A stretch of 64,000 bases of DNA, taken from the NCBI RefSeq assembly GCF_004681185.1, contig NZ_SRIF01000001.1, positions 1,364,001 through 1,428,000 of the forward strand. The letters are read 5' to 3'. The notes beneath the pieces were generated by a model. The model was not told where the DNA came from, made no database searches, and worked only from the letters and a program-made list of their open reading frames with translations. The number at the start of each line of letters is the position of its first letter. Position 1 is the first letter of the stretch. Positions 45,344 through 53,637 of the stretch are shown here, in pieces. The position numbers and the translations under genes are program-made. The DNA comes from Haloarcula amylovorans. GTDB lineage: Archaea; Halobacteriota; Halobacteria; Halobacteriales; Haloarculaceae.

Positions 45344-45649
45344 TCAGTCCCACGTTATCCACGCCAACACTGCCAACCCCACTGTTTCGAGGACGTGCAG
45401 GACGACCATCGCCTGCCACGCCGCGTCGGGGACCTTGTTGCTGAACCACCCCGAGAGGAGCGGGTCCAGGAGGTAGAAATAGAGCGCGAAGGCGTTCTCG
45501 GCGAACAGCAGGACGGCAAAGAAGAGGAGACCGAACGTGTGTTTCGACCGGATCTGATAGAGGTTGCGGCCCCAGACGTAGATGAGCACCGCTAGTAACA
45601 GCATGTTGACGCTGACCGCGACCCGGGCGGCGTCAATCCAACTAACCAT
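45344..45649 (-). CDS. Small membrane protein paired with winged-helix gene
   Basis: A 101-residue membrane protein with three hydrophobic segments (VAVSVNMLLLAVLIYVWG, LLFFAVLLFAENAFALYFYL, MVVLHVLETVGLAVLAWITW) and short polar loops. I do not recognise a function; it resembles small membrane proteins that haloarchaea place next to a winged-helix regulator. It lies 54 bp downstream of such a regulator here. Confidence 0.7.
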   Translation of the reverse strand: MVSWIDAARVAVSVNMLLLAVLIYVWGRNLYQIRSKHTFGLLFFAVLLFAENAFALYFYLLDPLLSGWFSNKVPDAAWQAMVVLHVLETVGLAVLAWITWD

Positions 45650-45703
45650 TGCCCTTCCATTTCAGATTACAGTTCATATACTCTTTCCCAATTTCGGCCA
45701 TAC

Positions 45704-45979
45704 TCACTCTGCTGCCTCCATAATTTGTTCGACGGTGTCCCAGTAGTTTCGGACGCGGTCTGTGGGCAGGTACACTGCGCCGTAGTCGTCGCCGCTGTCG
45801 GTGACGATGTCGTTTTCCTCTAGAACGTCCAGGTGGTGACGAACCGTCTTGTAGTCTAAGTCCAGTTCCTCCGCGAGTTTGTTCGCGTTGCGAGGCCGTT
45901 CGTCGATAGTACGCAGGATACGGATTCGGTTCGCTCCGCCCCGCGTACTCGTCAATACGTACCACAAGACGGCCTCCAT
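45704..45979 (-). CDS. Winged-helix transcription regulator (ArsR-like)
   Basis: A 91-residue regulator starting MEAVLWYVLTSTRGGANRIR, with recognition region RNANKLAEELDLDYKTVRHH and a wing (VTDSGDDYGAVYLP). Starts upstream at 46015 or 45988 (GTG) would extend it by 12 or 3 residues without changing the domain. It is likely the regulator of the downstream membrane protein; the pairing suggests a cotranscribed sensor/regulator unit. Ligand and target are unknown. Confidence 0.78.
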   Translation of the reverse strand: MEAVLWYVLTSTRGGANRIRILRTIDERPRNANKLAEELDLDYKTVRHHLDVLEENDIVTDSGDDYGAVYLPTDRVRNYWDTVEQIMEAAE

Positions 45980-46052
45980 CGTCGTGACCCACTCGGGGCG
46001 GCTACGTAAGCCCACCGCCTTCTTGTGTGGGTATCAGCCTCCTCGCGGGGAC

Positions 46053-46337
46053 TCAGACGGTGAACAGGTGCCCCTCGGTCGGTACGTCGAAGAGGCCGAT
46101 GCGCGCGCCTGCGTCTAGCCACGCGTGTCCGTAGGAGAACGACGCCAGCGCGTTGACGAGATCGTCGTCGTCACGAAAGTGCCGGCCGTCCTCTAGGTAC
46201 GCCGACGCCATCTCCTCGCAGTCGAGGGCGGCGTCGTGCATCGGCGTTCCTTCGGGCGGGGCTATCTCTGCGGCGTCGAGCGCGTCGGCGAGCAGTCCCT
46301 CGTAGCGGTCCGTTTTCTCCTCGATGTCGGCGGCCAT
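46053..46337 (-). CDS. DUF357 family protein
   Basis: A 94-residue helical protein of DUF357. The conserved part is ALDCEEMASAYLEDGRHFRD followed by DLVNALASFSYGHAWLDAG, a helical pair near the C-terminus. Function is unknown; the family is widespread in archaea and proposed to bind other proteins or RNA only by inference. The ATG at 46337 is chosen because the preceding part of the frame is Arg-rich and overlaps the divergent trxB promoter. Confidence 0.8.
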   Translation of the reverse strand: MAADIEEKTDRYEGLLADALDAAEIAPPEGTPMHDAALDCEEMASAYLEDGRHFRDDDDLVNALASFSYGHAWLDAGARIGLFDVPTEGHLFTV

Positions 46338-46438
46338 ATCGGAGCCAGCGACGGTGTGCGGATAACTGTATCGGCGTGGCTGTGCACGCCCGTCGCGACA
46401 GCGCAAGGTGTATAGGCCGGTGTAGAGTAGTTCCAGTA

Positions 46439-47488
46439 ATGACAGAGAGCGAGGAACACCACCGACTCGTCGTCGCCGGAACCGGCATCGCCGGGCTGAC
46501 GGCGGCCATCTACGCGGGCCGCAGCAACAACGATCCCCTCGTCCTCGAAGGGGACGAACCGGGCGGACAGTTGACCCTCACCAGCGAAGTCGAGAACTAC
46601 CCGGGCTTCCCCGAAGGTATCTCCGGTCCGGACCTCATCAACGAGATGAAAGCACAGGCCGAGCAGTTCGGTGCCGAGCTGCGACACGGCATCGTCGAGC
46701 GCGTAGAAGACGACGAGCGACCGTTCCGCGTCGAACTCACGAACGGCGACGCCCTCACCTGTGACGCCTTTATCGCCGCGTCGGGTGCCAGCGCGCGCAC
46801 CCTCGGCATCCCCGGCGAAGATGACCTAATGGGCTACGGCGTCTCGACGTGTGCGACCTGCGACGGCGCATTCTTCCGCGGCGAGGACATGCTCGTCGTC
46901 GGTGGCGGCGACGCCGCCTGCGAGGAGGCTCACTTCCTCACGAAGTTCGCCGACACAGTCTATCTGGCTCACCGCCGCGAGGAGTTCCGCGCCGAGGACT
47001 ACTGGATAGAGAAGGTCCAAGAGAAGGTCGACGAGGGCGAAATCGAGATTCTACGCAACACCGAACTGCTGGAGATTCACGGGTCGGCCGAGGCAGGCGT
47101 CGACCACGTCACCCTCGCGCAAAACGAGTCTGGCTACCCCTCAGAGAACCTCGACGACGCCGGGACGGAACGAGTCGAGATGGACGTCGGCGCGGTGTTC
47201 GTCGCCATTGGCCACACGCCGAATACGGGCTATCTCGCCGACACCGGCGTCGAACTCGACGAGACCGGCTACATTCAGACCCAGGGCGGTAAGGGTGGCA
47301 ACCAGACGGCCACCGGCGTTCCCGGCCTGTTCGGGGCCGGCGACGTGGTCGACTATCACTATCAACAGGCCGTCACCGCCGCCGGGATGGGTTGTAAGGC
47401 CGCGATCGACGCCGACGGCTACCTCGAAGACCTCGTCGACGCGGAGGCGAGCGCCGAGTCTGAAGCCCAGGCCGAGGCGGACGACTGA
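46439..47488 (+). CDS. trxB: Thioredoxin reductase
   Basis: FAD-dependent disulfide reductase of 349 residues that reduces thioredoxin or glutaredoxin-like partners with NAD(P)H. The N-terminal FAD motif is VAGTGIAGLTAAIYAGR; the redox pair CATC is Cys138/Cys141. The second Rossmann motif is VVGGGDAACEEAHFL and the C-terminal FAD contact GVPGLFGAGDV. Haloarchaeal enzymes differ in NADPH motif; cofactor preference cannot be told. A Glu/Ala-rich tail of 20 residues is a haloarchaeal addition. Confidence 0.93.
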   Translation: MTESEEHHRLVVAGTGIAGLTAAIYAGRSNNDPLVLEGDEPGGQLTLTSEVENYPGFPEGISGPDLINEMKAQAEQFGAELRHGIVERVEDDERPFRVELTNGDALTCDAFIAASGASARTLGIPGEDDLMGYGVSTCATCDGAFFRGEDMLVVGGGDAACEEAHFLTKFADTVYLAHRREEFRAEDYWIEKVQEKVDEGEIEILRNTELLEIHGSAEAGVDHVTLAQNESGYPSENLDDAGTERVEMDVGAVFVAIGHTPNTGYLADTGVELDETGYIQTQGGKGGNQTATGVPGLFGAGDVVDYHYQQAVTAAGMGCKAAIDADGYLEDLVDAEASAESEAQAEADD

Positions 47489-47559
47489 GCGCGACTGTTT
47501 TCGGCGATTGCTCGGTGTGGCATCCACAGTCCTTTAGGCAGGACTCTCGAAGGAGGCCT

Positions 47560-47847
47560 ATGGCACCCGATACTGTCACGCTGACTATCGAAGGCGACGA
47601 CGCGACAGACGAACTGACCGTTCCCAGTGACCTCCTCGATATCCTCCGCGAGCAACCCGACGAGTCGGACCCACAGGTCGTCGGCGACATCGCGATGTTC
47701 GGACTGGCGCAACGAATCCACGGCGCGGTCCACCACGGCCAGGGCGAACCGAGCGAAGATATCGCCGAACTGGAGGCGGCGACCCTCGACCTCTTCGAGG
47801 AGCGATTCGGCTCAACGTTCGGCGAACTGACCGGTCACGATCATTGA
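47560..47847 (+). CDS. Small haloarchaeal protein, function unknown
   Basis: A 95-residue acidic protein beginning MAPDTVTLTIEGDDATDELT. A strong Shine-Dalgarno-like AGGAGG lies 4 nt upstream of the ATG at 47560, unusual in a genome where leaderless starts dominate. Beta-strand-like N-terminus, then helices (DLLDILREQ, FGLAQRIHGAVHHGQG, ATLDLFEERFG). I do not recognise the family. It follows trxB by 71 bp and converges with the arfC gene. Confidence 0.7.
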   Translation: MAPDTVTLTIEGDDATDELTVPSDLLDILREQPDESDPQVVGDIAMFGLAQRIHGAVHHGQGEPSEDIAELEAATLDLFEERFGSTFGELTGHDH

Positions 47848-47860
47848 CTACGCGTCGCCG

Positions 47861-48520
47861 TTAGACGTCCCACGTCAACAGGACGCCGCCGTCGAGGCGT
47901 TCGGCGTCGGTGAGTTCTAGGTCCGGAAACTCCTCGACGAAGCCGTCGCCGTCGGCAAGCGTCGGCGCGTCGCGGCCGCCGATTAGCTTCGGTCCGACGA
48001 ACACGGAGAGTTCGTCCACCAGTTCTGCCTCGAAGAGGCTGAAAATGAGTTCGCCGCCGCCTTCGACCATGAGACGGTCGATACCGTCGCCCTCCAACTT
48101 CGCCAGCGCCGTAGTCACGTCCACCCGGTCCTCGCCGGCGGCGATGACGTACGCGCCGGCATCCTCCATCTCCTCGACGAAGTTCGTCGGCGCGGCTTCA
48201 CTCACCAGGAGATACGTCTCGGCGGCCCCGTCGAGCACCTTCGCATCGGGGGGCGTCCGGATGCGCGAATCGGCAACGACCCGAGCGGGGTTCTCCGACT
48301 CGCCGCGTTCGATGCGGGCGTTTCGCCGGTCGGCGTCGTCGACGGTCAGCGACGGGTCGTCGGCCAGGACAGTACCGACGCCGACCATGACCGCGTCGCT
48401 CTCGGCCCGCAACTCGTCAACCCGTTCGAAGTCGTCGGGACCGGAGACTGCCAGTTGCTCTCGACGCCGGGAAGAGAGTTTTCCGTCCGCGCTCATCGCG
48501 GCGTTGACGACTACGTGCAT
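47861..48520 (-). CDS. arfC: 2,5-diamino-6-ribosylamino-pyrimidinone 5'-phosphate reductase (RibD C-terminal type)
   Basis: Reduces the ribosyl group of 2,5-diamino-6-(ribosylamino)-4(3H)-pyrimidinone 5'-phosphate in archaeal riboflavin/F420 synthesis (MJ0671/ArfC type). 219 residues, with no deaminase domain. The N-terminus VVNAAMSADGKLSSRRREQ, the DPSLTVDDA loop and the GDGIDRLMVEGGGELIFSL motif are the RibD-C signatures. It is divergent from the PAS kinase with a 253-bp gap carrying a palindrome at 48639-48652. Confidence 0.88.
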   Translation of the reverse strand: MHVVVNAAMSADGKLSSRRREQLAVSGPDDFERVDELRAESDAVMVGVGTVLADDPSLTVDDADRRNARIERGESENPARVVADSRIRTPPDAKVLDGAAETYLLVSEAAPTNFVEEMEDAGAYVIAAGEDRVDVTTALAKLEGDGIDRLMVEGGGELIFSLFEAELVDELSVFVGPKLIGGRDAPTLADGDGFVEEFPDLELTDAERLDGGVLLTWDV

Positions 48521-48638
48521 AGTCGCCGGCAGGCGACTGCGACGAAAACGGGTTTCGGTTCCGGGACCGCAGCGCGGTTCTGAGCGGTGTTGGCCCGTTT
48601 GCCACAGGCGGTGTCTCCGGTCGCCGTTCGCACAGACT

Positions 48639-48652
48639 ACGAACTAGTTCGT
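48639..48652. promoter_or_regulatory. Palindrome in the divergent arfC/PAS kinase region
   Basis: ACGAACT-AGTTCGT is a perfect 14-bp palindrome about 120 bp upstream of each start. It is followed at 48748-48757 by a T-rich TATA-like block (TAGTTTTTTC) for the kinase. It could bind a regulator of one or both genes. Confidence 0.4.
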
Positions 48653-48773
48653 CAGGTACGTTACAGAACTGGCAATCGAGGGCGAAGATGTGGCCGATAT
48701 CAGGTATTTACCCGCCATACATGTCGATTCTGGGGCATCTACTGGCCTAGTTTTTTCACCTTCCCAACGTGAG

Positions 48774-50549
48774 ATGGGGGCGATGGATTCTGAGGTCACG
48801 CCCGAAGAGGTACTCGATGCCTGTTCGGAGAACAACGCGCCCGGTGAGCCGATGACGGCCGACGAGATTGCGTCGGAACTGGCGTGTCCTCGTGATGTCG
48901 TCACCGAAACGCTCGAAACACTGGCCACACGGGGTGACATCGAAGGGAAAACAGTCGACGACCGAGTTCGGGTCTGGTGGCGACCCGCCGAACTCGACTC
49001 ACCACCCGACCGCTCGTCCGCTCCGAATCCGCGCGACGATGCGGAGACTAATACGCCCGATACTGACTTCGGGACGTTGCTGAATCAGCTATCGACGCCG
49101 TTCTACACGCTCGATACCGAGTGGCGCTTCACCTATCTAAACGAAGCCGCCTCGGAACGACTCGTGGCCGGCGAAGATGTCGTGGGTCGGCGTCTCTGGG
49201 AGACGTGTGAGTGGGCGTCGGACCAGCGGTTTCGAGACGAACTCCGGGCGGCGATGGGTACCGCGGAGCCCACAGTCTTCGAGTTCTATCACCCTGAACC
49301 GGTCGGGGCGTGGTGTGCGGTCCATCTATATCCGACAGCGACTGGACTAGCAGTATACGTCTACGATATCGAGAAGTGGAAGCGACGCGAGCGCGAACTG
49401 AAGCAGTACGAGGCCATCGTCGAAGCGATGTCGGACGGTGTCTACGTTGTCGACGAGTCCGGGCGCTTCGCCATGGTTAACGAGGCATACGCGGAGCTGA
49501 CCGGGTACACCAAGTCCGACCTGCTCGGACGACCGGCTTCGGCGCTGGTCGACGACGAGACGGCCGCGAGAGCGGACGAGCTGAACCGAGAGTTGACGGC
49601 TAAGACGCGCGAAGCCGCCAGTTTAGAGGCTGTCCTTCGAACAGCGACCGACGAGCGAATCGTCGCTGAAGCGACGTTTTCCATCGCCAACGCAGAGGAC
49701 GGAAGCAGTCGGCGGATCGGCGTCGTCCGCGACGTGACCGAACGCTACGAGCGCGAACAGCGACTCGAAGAGACCGTCACTCGACTGGAGAGTTTCGCCA
49801 GCATGCTCGCGCACGAACTGCGCAACCCGGTCACCATCGGACAGATATACAGCCAGCAGCTACCCGACGACGCGGATTCAGCGGCCGTTGGGCACGTGAG
49901 CGATGCCTTCGACCGTATCGAGGACATGATAGACATCATGCTCGCACTGGCCCGGGGTCGCGAGACAGTTAGTAAGTGTTCGACGATACCTCTCGCCGAG
50001 GTGGCGACGGCCGCGTGGGACGATATCGAGACCGGCGATGCGGCGCTGGAGGTAGCGACGGACCGGGAGATACGAGCGGAGGAGACGTATCTTCGACACC
50101 TCTTCGGGAGCTTGTTCCAAAACAGCGTGGAGCATGGCTCCACGAGCAGTCGGCCGCAGTCCGACGACAGCGTGGAACATGGTCGTTCGAGAGACGGCGA
50201 CGCCATCTCTCGTGATGACGAAAATTCCAATCGAGAATTTTCGAACCAGTCCACGAGCAATCGGAACGCGACGCGTTCCGATGACAGTGTGGCGCACGGC
50301 GGCGAGCCCGTCACGGTCACCGTCGGCGACCTCCCGACCGGGTTCTACGTGGCCGACGACGGGGACGGTATCCCGTCCGACGATCTGGACATCGTTTTCG
50401 AGCCGGGCTACACGACGGCGGCTGGCCGCGGCGGGACCGGGTTGGGACTGGCATTCGTCGAGGAGTTATCCGAGGTGTACGGCTGGGACGTGACGCTCAC
50501 CGAGAGCGAGTCCGGCGGCGCACGCTTCGAGTTCACGGCGGTGGACTGA
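48774..50549 (+). CDS. PAS sensor histidine kinase with N-terminal HTH-like domain and expanded N-box
   Basis: A 591-residue sensor kinase. An N-terminal winged-helix-like domain (about 8-65) is followed by two PAS domains (about 85-200 and 205-330), HisKA with His347 in LAHELRNP and HATPase_c. Inside the HATPase N-box the segment SVEHG is repeated three times (SVEHG, SVEHG, SVAHG) with about 54 extra residues, Ser/Arg/Asn/Asp-rich; the other PAS kinase in this window has none. The ATG at 48774 is used, with 48783 an alternative; the frame start at 48690 lies upstream of the T-rich promoter block. Soluble; no response regulator adjacent. Confidence 0.88.
   Translation: MGAMDSEVTPEEVLDACSENNAPGEPMTADEIASELACPRDVVTETLETLATRGDIEGKTVDDRVRVWWRPAELDSPPDRSSAPNPRDDAETNTPDTDFGTLLNQLSTPFYTLDTEWRFTYLNEAASERLVAGEDVVGRRLWETCEWASDQRFRDELRAAMGTAEPTVFEFYHPEPVGAWCAVHLYPTATGLAVYVYDIEKWKRRERELKQYEAIVEAMSDGVYVVDESGRFAMVNEAYAELTGYTKSDLLGRPASALVDDETAARADELNRELTAKTREAASLEAVLRTATDERIVAEATFSIANAEDGSSRRIGVVRDVTERYEREQRLEETVTRLESFASMLAHELRNPVTIGQIYSQQLPDDADSAAVGHVSDAFDRIEDMIDIMLALARGRETVSKCSTIPLAEVATAAWDDIETGDAALEVATDREIRAEETYLRHLFGSLFQNSVEHGSTSSRPQSDDSVEHGRSRDGDAISRDDENSNREFSNQSTSNRNATRSDDSVAHGGEPVTVTVGDLPTGFYVADDGDGIPSDDLDIVFEPGYTTAAGRGGTGLGLAFVEELSEVYGWDVTLTESESGGARFEFTAVD
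50126..50282. repeat. Consecutive palindromes within kinase coding DNA
   Basis: Five inverted repeats follow one another in the insertion of the kinase gene: CGTGGAGC/GCTCCACG (50126-50144, 3-nt loop); GTCGG/CCGAC just after it; CGAGAGA/TCTCTCG (50189-50213) around an inner GGCG/CGCC; CGAAAATTC/GAATTTTCG (50219-50243); and ATCGGAACGCG/CGCGTTCCGAT (50260-50282, 1-nt centre). Direct repeats CCACGAGCA(G/A)TCGG also occur. The reading frame is kept throughout. Confidence 0.75.
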
Positions 50550-50636
50550 TCCTATGATGTCTGGCGAGGGCGTCGCCGCCGACCGGTCTCCGCTACCCAC
50601 AAACCCTTTTGAACGCCGCCGCCGAACCTTCCGTCG

Positions 50637-51920
50637 ATGTCTCTCGAAGATCATGTCGAGGAACTCGCCTCCGACCTCGACGTAGACAAAGAGGAGGTCA
50701 GACGCGACTTAGAGAACCTCGTGGAGTACTCCGTGCCGATGGACGAGGCCAAACAGAGCCTCCGACGGAAGTACGGCGACGGCGACTCCGGCGGCAGCGG
50801 CGGCACGCCGTCGAGTAAGGCCATCAGCGAGGTCACCACCGACGACTCGAACGTGACGGTCACGGCCGTCGTCCTCACGTCCGGCCGTCGGTCCATCCAG
50901 TACAACGGCGACCAACACGTCATCCGTGAGGGTCAGCTCGCCGACGAATCGGGCACCATCTCCTACACCGCGTGGGACGGCTTCGAGGGCGACCTCGAAC
51001 CCGGCCAGACCGTCCAGTTCGGGAACGCCGGCGTCCGCGAGTGGGACGGCCACCCCGAGCTCAATCTCGGTCAGAGTACACAGGCGGAAACCGTCGAGAC
51101 GCCGCTCGACATCGACGCCGAGGTGGGCGGGGAGTCCGCCCTCGCCCATATCGAACCCGGCGACCGCGGAATCACCGTCGAAGTGCAAGTCTTAGAGTGC
51201 GAGGAGAAAGTCATCGATGGCCGCGACGGCGAGACGACCATCCTGAGTGGCGTGCTGGGCGACGAGAGCGGGCGGCTCCCGTTCACGGACTGGGAACCCC
51301 ACGACGCCATCGAGGAGGGGGCGTCCGTCCGCATCGAGGAGACGTTCGTCCGCGAGTTCCGCGGCGCGCCCTCGGTGAACGTCTCGGAGTTCTCGACGGT
51401 CACGCCGCTCTCCGAACCCGTTAGCGTCACGGAAGACGCCCCGCGGATGCGAATCCGCGAGGCCGTCGAGAGCGGCGGTCAGTTCGACGTTGAACTTGTC
51501 GGTAACGTCATCGAGATTCGCGACGGCTCCGGCCTCATCGAGCGCTGTCCCGACTGTGGCCGCGTCGTCCAGAACGGCCAGTGTCGCACCCACGGCGCAG
51601 TCGAGGGCGAGGACGACCTCCGGACGAAGGCCATCTTGGACGACGGCACCGCCACGGTGACGGTCATCCTCGACGACGAGATCACCGAGCGAGTGTACGG
51701 CGGCGACTTAGACGACGCCCGCGAACACGCTCGCGACGCGATGGACAAAGAGGTCGTCGCCGACCGCATCGCGGAGCGCGTCGTCGGCCACGAGTACGTC
51801 GTCCGCGGGTCGCTATCGGTCGACGAGTACGGCGCGAATCTCAACGCCACCGAGTTCGAGGAAGCCGACGACGACCCCGCAACGCGTGCGAGTGACTTCC
51901 TGCAGGAGGTCGACGCATGA
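50637..51920 (+). CDS. rpa: Replication protein A, RPA1-type single-stranded DNA-binding protein
   Basis: Binds single-stranded DNA in replication and repair. 427 residues. An N-terminal helical region (1-60) precedes OB folds around 68-165 and 175-275. A zinc finger with Cys304, Cys307, Cys316 and His319 follows, then a third OB-like region to about 400. First gene of a three-gene operon: its TGA overlaps the associated-protein ATG by 4 bp. The same gene order (RPA, RPA-associated protein, phosphoesterase) is known from Haloferax volcanii rpa operons. Confidence 0.9.
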   Translation: MSLEDHVEELASDLDVDKEEVRRDLENLVEYSVPMDEAKQSLRRKYGDGDSGGSGGTPSSKAISEVTTDDSNVTVTAVVLTSGRRSIQYNGDQHVIREGQLADESGTISYTAWDGFEGDLEPGQTVQFGNAGVREWDGHPELNLGQSTQAETVETPLDIDAEVGGESALAHIEPGDRGITVEVQVLECEEKVIDGRDGETTILSGVLGDESGRLPFTDWEPHDAIEEGASVRIEETFVREFRGAPSVNVSEFSTVTPLSEPVSVTEDAPRMRIREAVESGGQFDVELVGNVIEIRDGSGLIERCPDCGRVVQNGQCRTHGAVEGEDDLRTKAILDDGTATVTVILDDEITERVYGGDLDDAREHARDAMDKEVVADRIAERVVGHEYVVRGSLSVDEYGANLNATEFEEADDDPATRASDFLQEVDA

Positions 51921-53584
51921 GCGAGTCAGACGATAGCGGGCCGGGGCGGCGCGAAGTCGCCCACCGCCTGTTCGCCGCGGAGTTCGACGACGCGGACTTC
52001 TCGTACTCTGAGTCCGATGAAGAACGTGCCCCAAACTACGTCGTTACGCCCACAGGCGCGCGGGTCAACCGCCTCTTTGCCGTCGGCGTCCTCACCGAGA
52101 TCGAGCAGGTCAACGAGGAGGTGCTTCGCGCCCGCATCGTCGACCCGACCGGGCCGTTCGTCGTCTACGCCGGGCAGTACCAACCCGACGCGCTGGCGTT
52201 CTTAGAGAGCGCGACGCCGCCGCTGTTCGTCGCCATCACGGGCAAGGCTCGAACGTTCGAACCGGAGGACGGCGACCGCGTGTTCACCTCGATCCGCCCG
52301 GAGTCCATCAGCGAAGTAGATGCTGGCACCCGCGACCGCTGGGTCGTCCAGGCCGCCGAGCAGACGGTCGAGCGCATCGCTCAGATGGCCAGCGCGAAGC
52401 AGTCGAATCTCTCGGGTGAGGACCTCCGTACCTCGCTGGTCGAGTCCGGCGTCGAGGAGAGTCTCGCCGCCGGCATCCCGTTGGCACTCGACCACTACGG
52501 CACGACCGGCGACTATCTGGCGGCCCTGCGCGACCTCTCGCTCGACGCAGCCCGCGTCGTGGCAGGCGAGTTAGACGAGGCCGGAACGCTGTCGCGGTCA
52601 CCCGGCGACGGCACCGACGACCCGCTGCCGGTGCTCACCGACGCCGAACTCGACACCGCTGTGGCTTCGGCACCCGGAAGCGCCGACGAGAGCGCCGGAG
52701 TAGCCGAAACGGAGACCGAATCGGAATCGGCGGTCGAGCCGACAGCGACCGATACGACGACAACTGAGACCGAAAGTGTCGAATCAGAGAGTCTCGGTAC
52801 CGCAGACGCGACGCCCGACGCGGGCGAGACGGTCGAGCCGACCGAACCGGAGTCCGAGGACGCACCTACCGAGACGGATACGGACGTGGGTGCCGCCGAC
52901 GAGTTCGGCGGGACAGACGAAGCAGAGACCACTGCCACCGAGACCGAAATCGCCAGCACTGGCGAAGCAGCGAGCGAGTCCGCGTCGGTCGACGACAGCG
53001 CGGACGACGCGGACACCGACGACGAGATCGGCGACTTCGACACCGAGTTCGAACTCGACGAGAACGAACGCGAAGAGATAGAGGAAGAGTACGGCACCGA
53101 CTTCCAGAGCGGGTCGGAGGTCGACGAGCCGGGCGAGGCCGACATCGAGACGCCGGACCCCGAAGAACTGGCCGAGGCAGAGGCGTCCGAGGAGGGTGCG
53201 CCCGCCGACGCCGCCGACGCGGAGTCGGCCCCGGACTCACCGGGAGCGCCGGCCGGCGACGAGTCGCCCGAACCGAGCGCGGACGCGGCGACGAGTGACG
53301 CGCCGGTCGAGACGCCCGAGACCGCGACCGAGGCGGGAGCCGACGAGACGACTGCCGGCGAGTCGGCCGACGAACCCGACGCCGAGGACGTGGACCTCGA
53401 AGACGCCGTGATGGATGTCATGCGTGACTTAGACGACGGCGACGGCGCGGACCGCGAGGAGATTCGCGCGACCGTCGCCGAGGAGTACGGCGCGGACACC
53501 GACGCCGTCGAGGACGCGATTCAGGACGCCCTGATGAGCGGGCAGTGTTACGAGCCCGAAGACGGCAAGCTCACCCCCATCTGA
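51917..53584 (+). CDS. rpap: RPA-associated protein (COG3390 type) with acidic expansion
   Basis: Partner of haloarchaeal RPA, 555 residues. The N-terminal ~200 residues (REVAHRLFAAEFDDADFSYS, VTPTGARVNRLFAVGVLTEI) form an OB-fold-like domain; about 270 residues of Glu/Asp/Thr/Ala-rich low-complexity sequence follow. A C-terminal winged-helix-like domain of 60 residues (DAVMDVMRDLDDGDGADREE to the end) may contact RPA or DNA. The expansion makes the protein unusually long for the family. Cotranscribed with RPA and the phosphoesterase. Confidence 0.85.
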   Translation: MSESDDSGPGRREVAHRLFAAEFDDADFSYSESDEERAPNYVVTPTGARVNRLFAVGVLTEIEQVNEEVLRARIVDPTGPFVVYAGQYQPDALAFLESATPPLFVAITGKARTFEPEDGDRVFTSIRPESISEVDAGTRDRWVVQAAEQTVERIAQMASAKQSNLSGEDLRTSLVESGVEESLAAGIPLALDHYGTTGDYLAALRDLSLDAARVVAGELDEAGTLSRSPGDGTDDPLPVLTDAELDTAVASAPGSADESAGVAETETESESAVEPTATDTTTTETESVESESLGTADATPDAGETVEPTEPESEDAPTETDTDVGAADEFGGTDEAETTATETEIASTGEAASESASVDDSADDADTDDEIGDFDTEFELDENEREEIEEEYGTDFQSGSEVDEPGEADIETPDPEELAEAEASEEGAPADAADAESAPDSPGAPAGDESPEPSADAATSDAPVETPETATEAGADETTAGESADEPDAEDVDLEDAVMDVMRDLDDGDGADREEIRATVAEEYGADTDAVEDAIQDALMSGQCYEPEDGKLTPI

Positions 53585-53637
53585 GCGGGCTGTCGCAGTC
53601 GCGCCCCTTTTCTCCCGTCGCCGCCAACGCGAGAGCG

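Noticed and set aside
52680..53420. Low-complexity Glu/Asp/Thr coding region that could suggest a pseudogene or frameshift.
   Set aside because: The frame is open throughout and ends in a folded winged-helix-like domain; it is typical haloarchaeal acidic linker.
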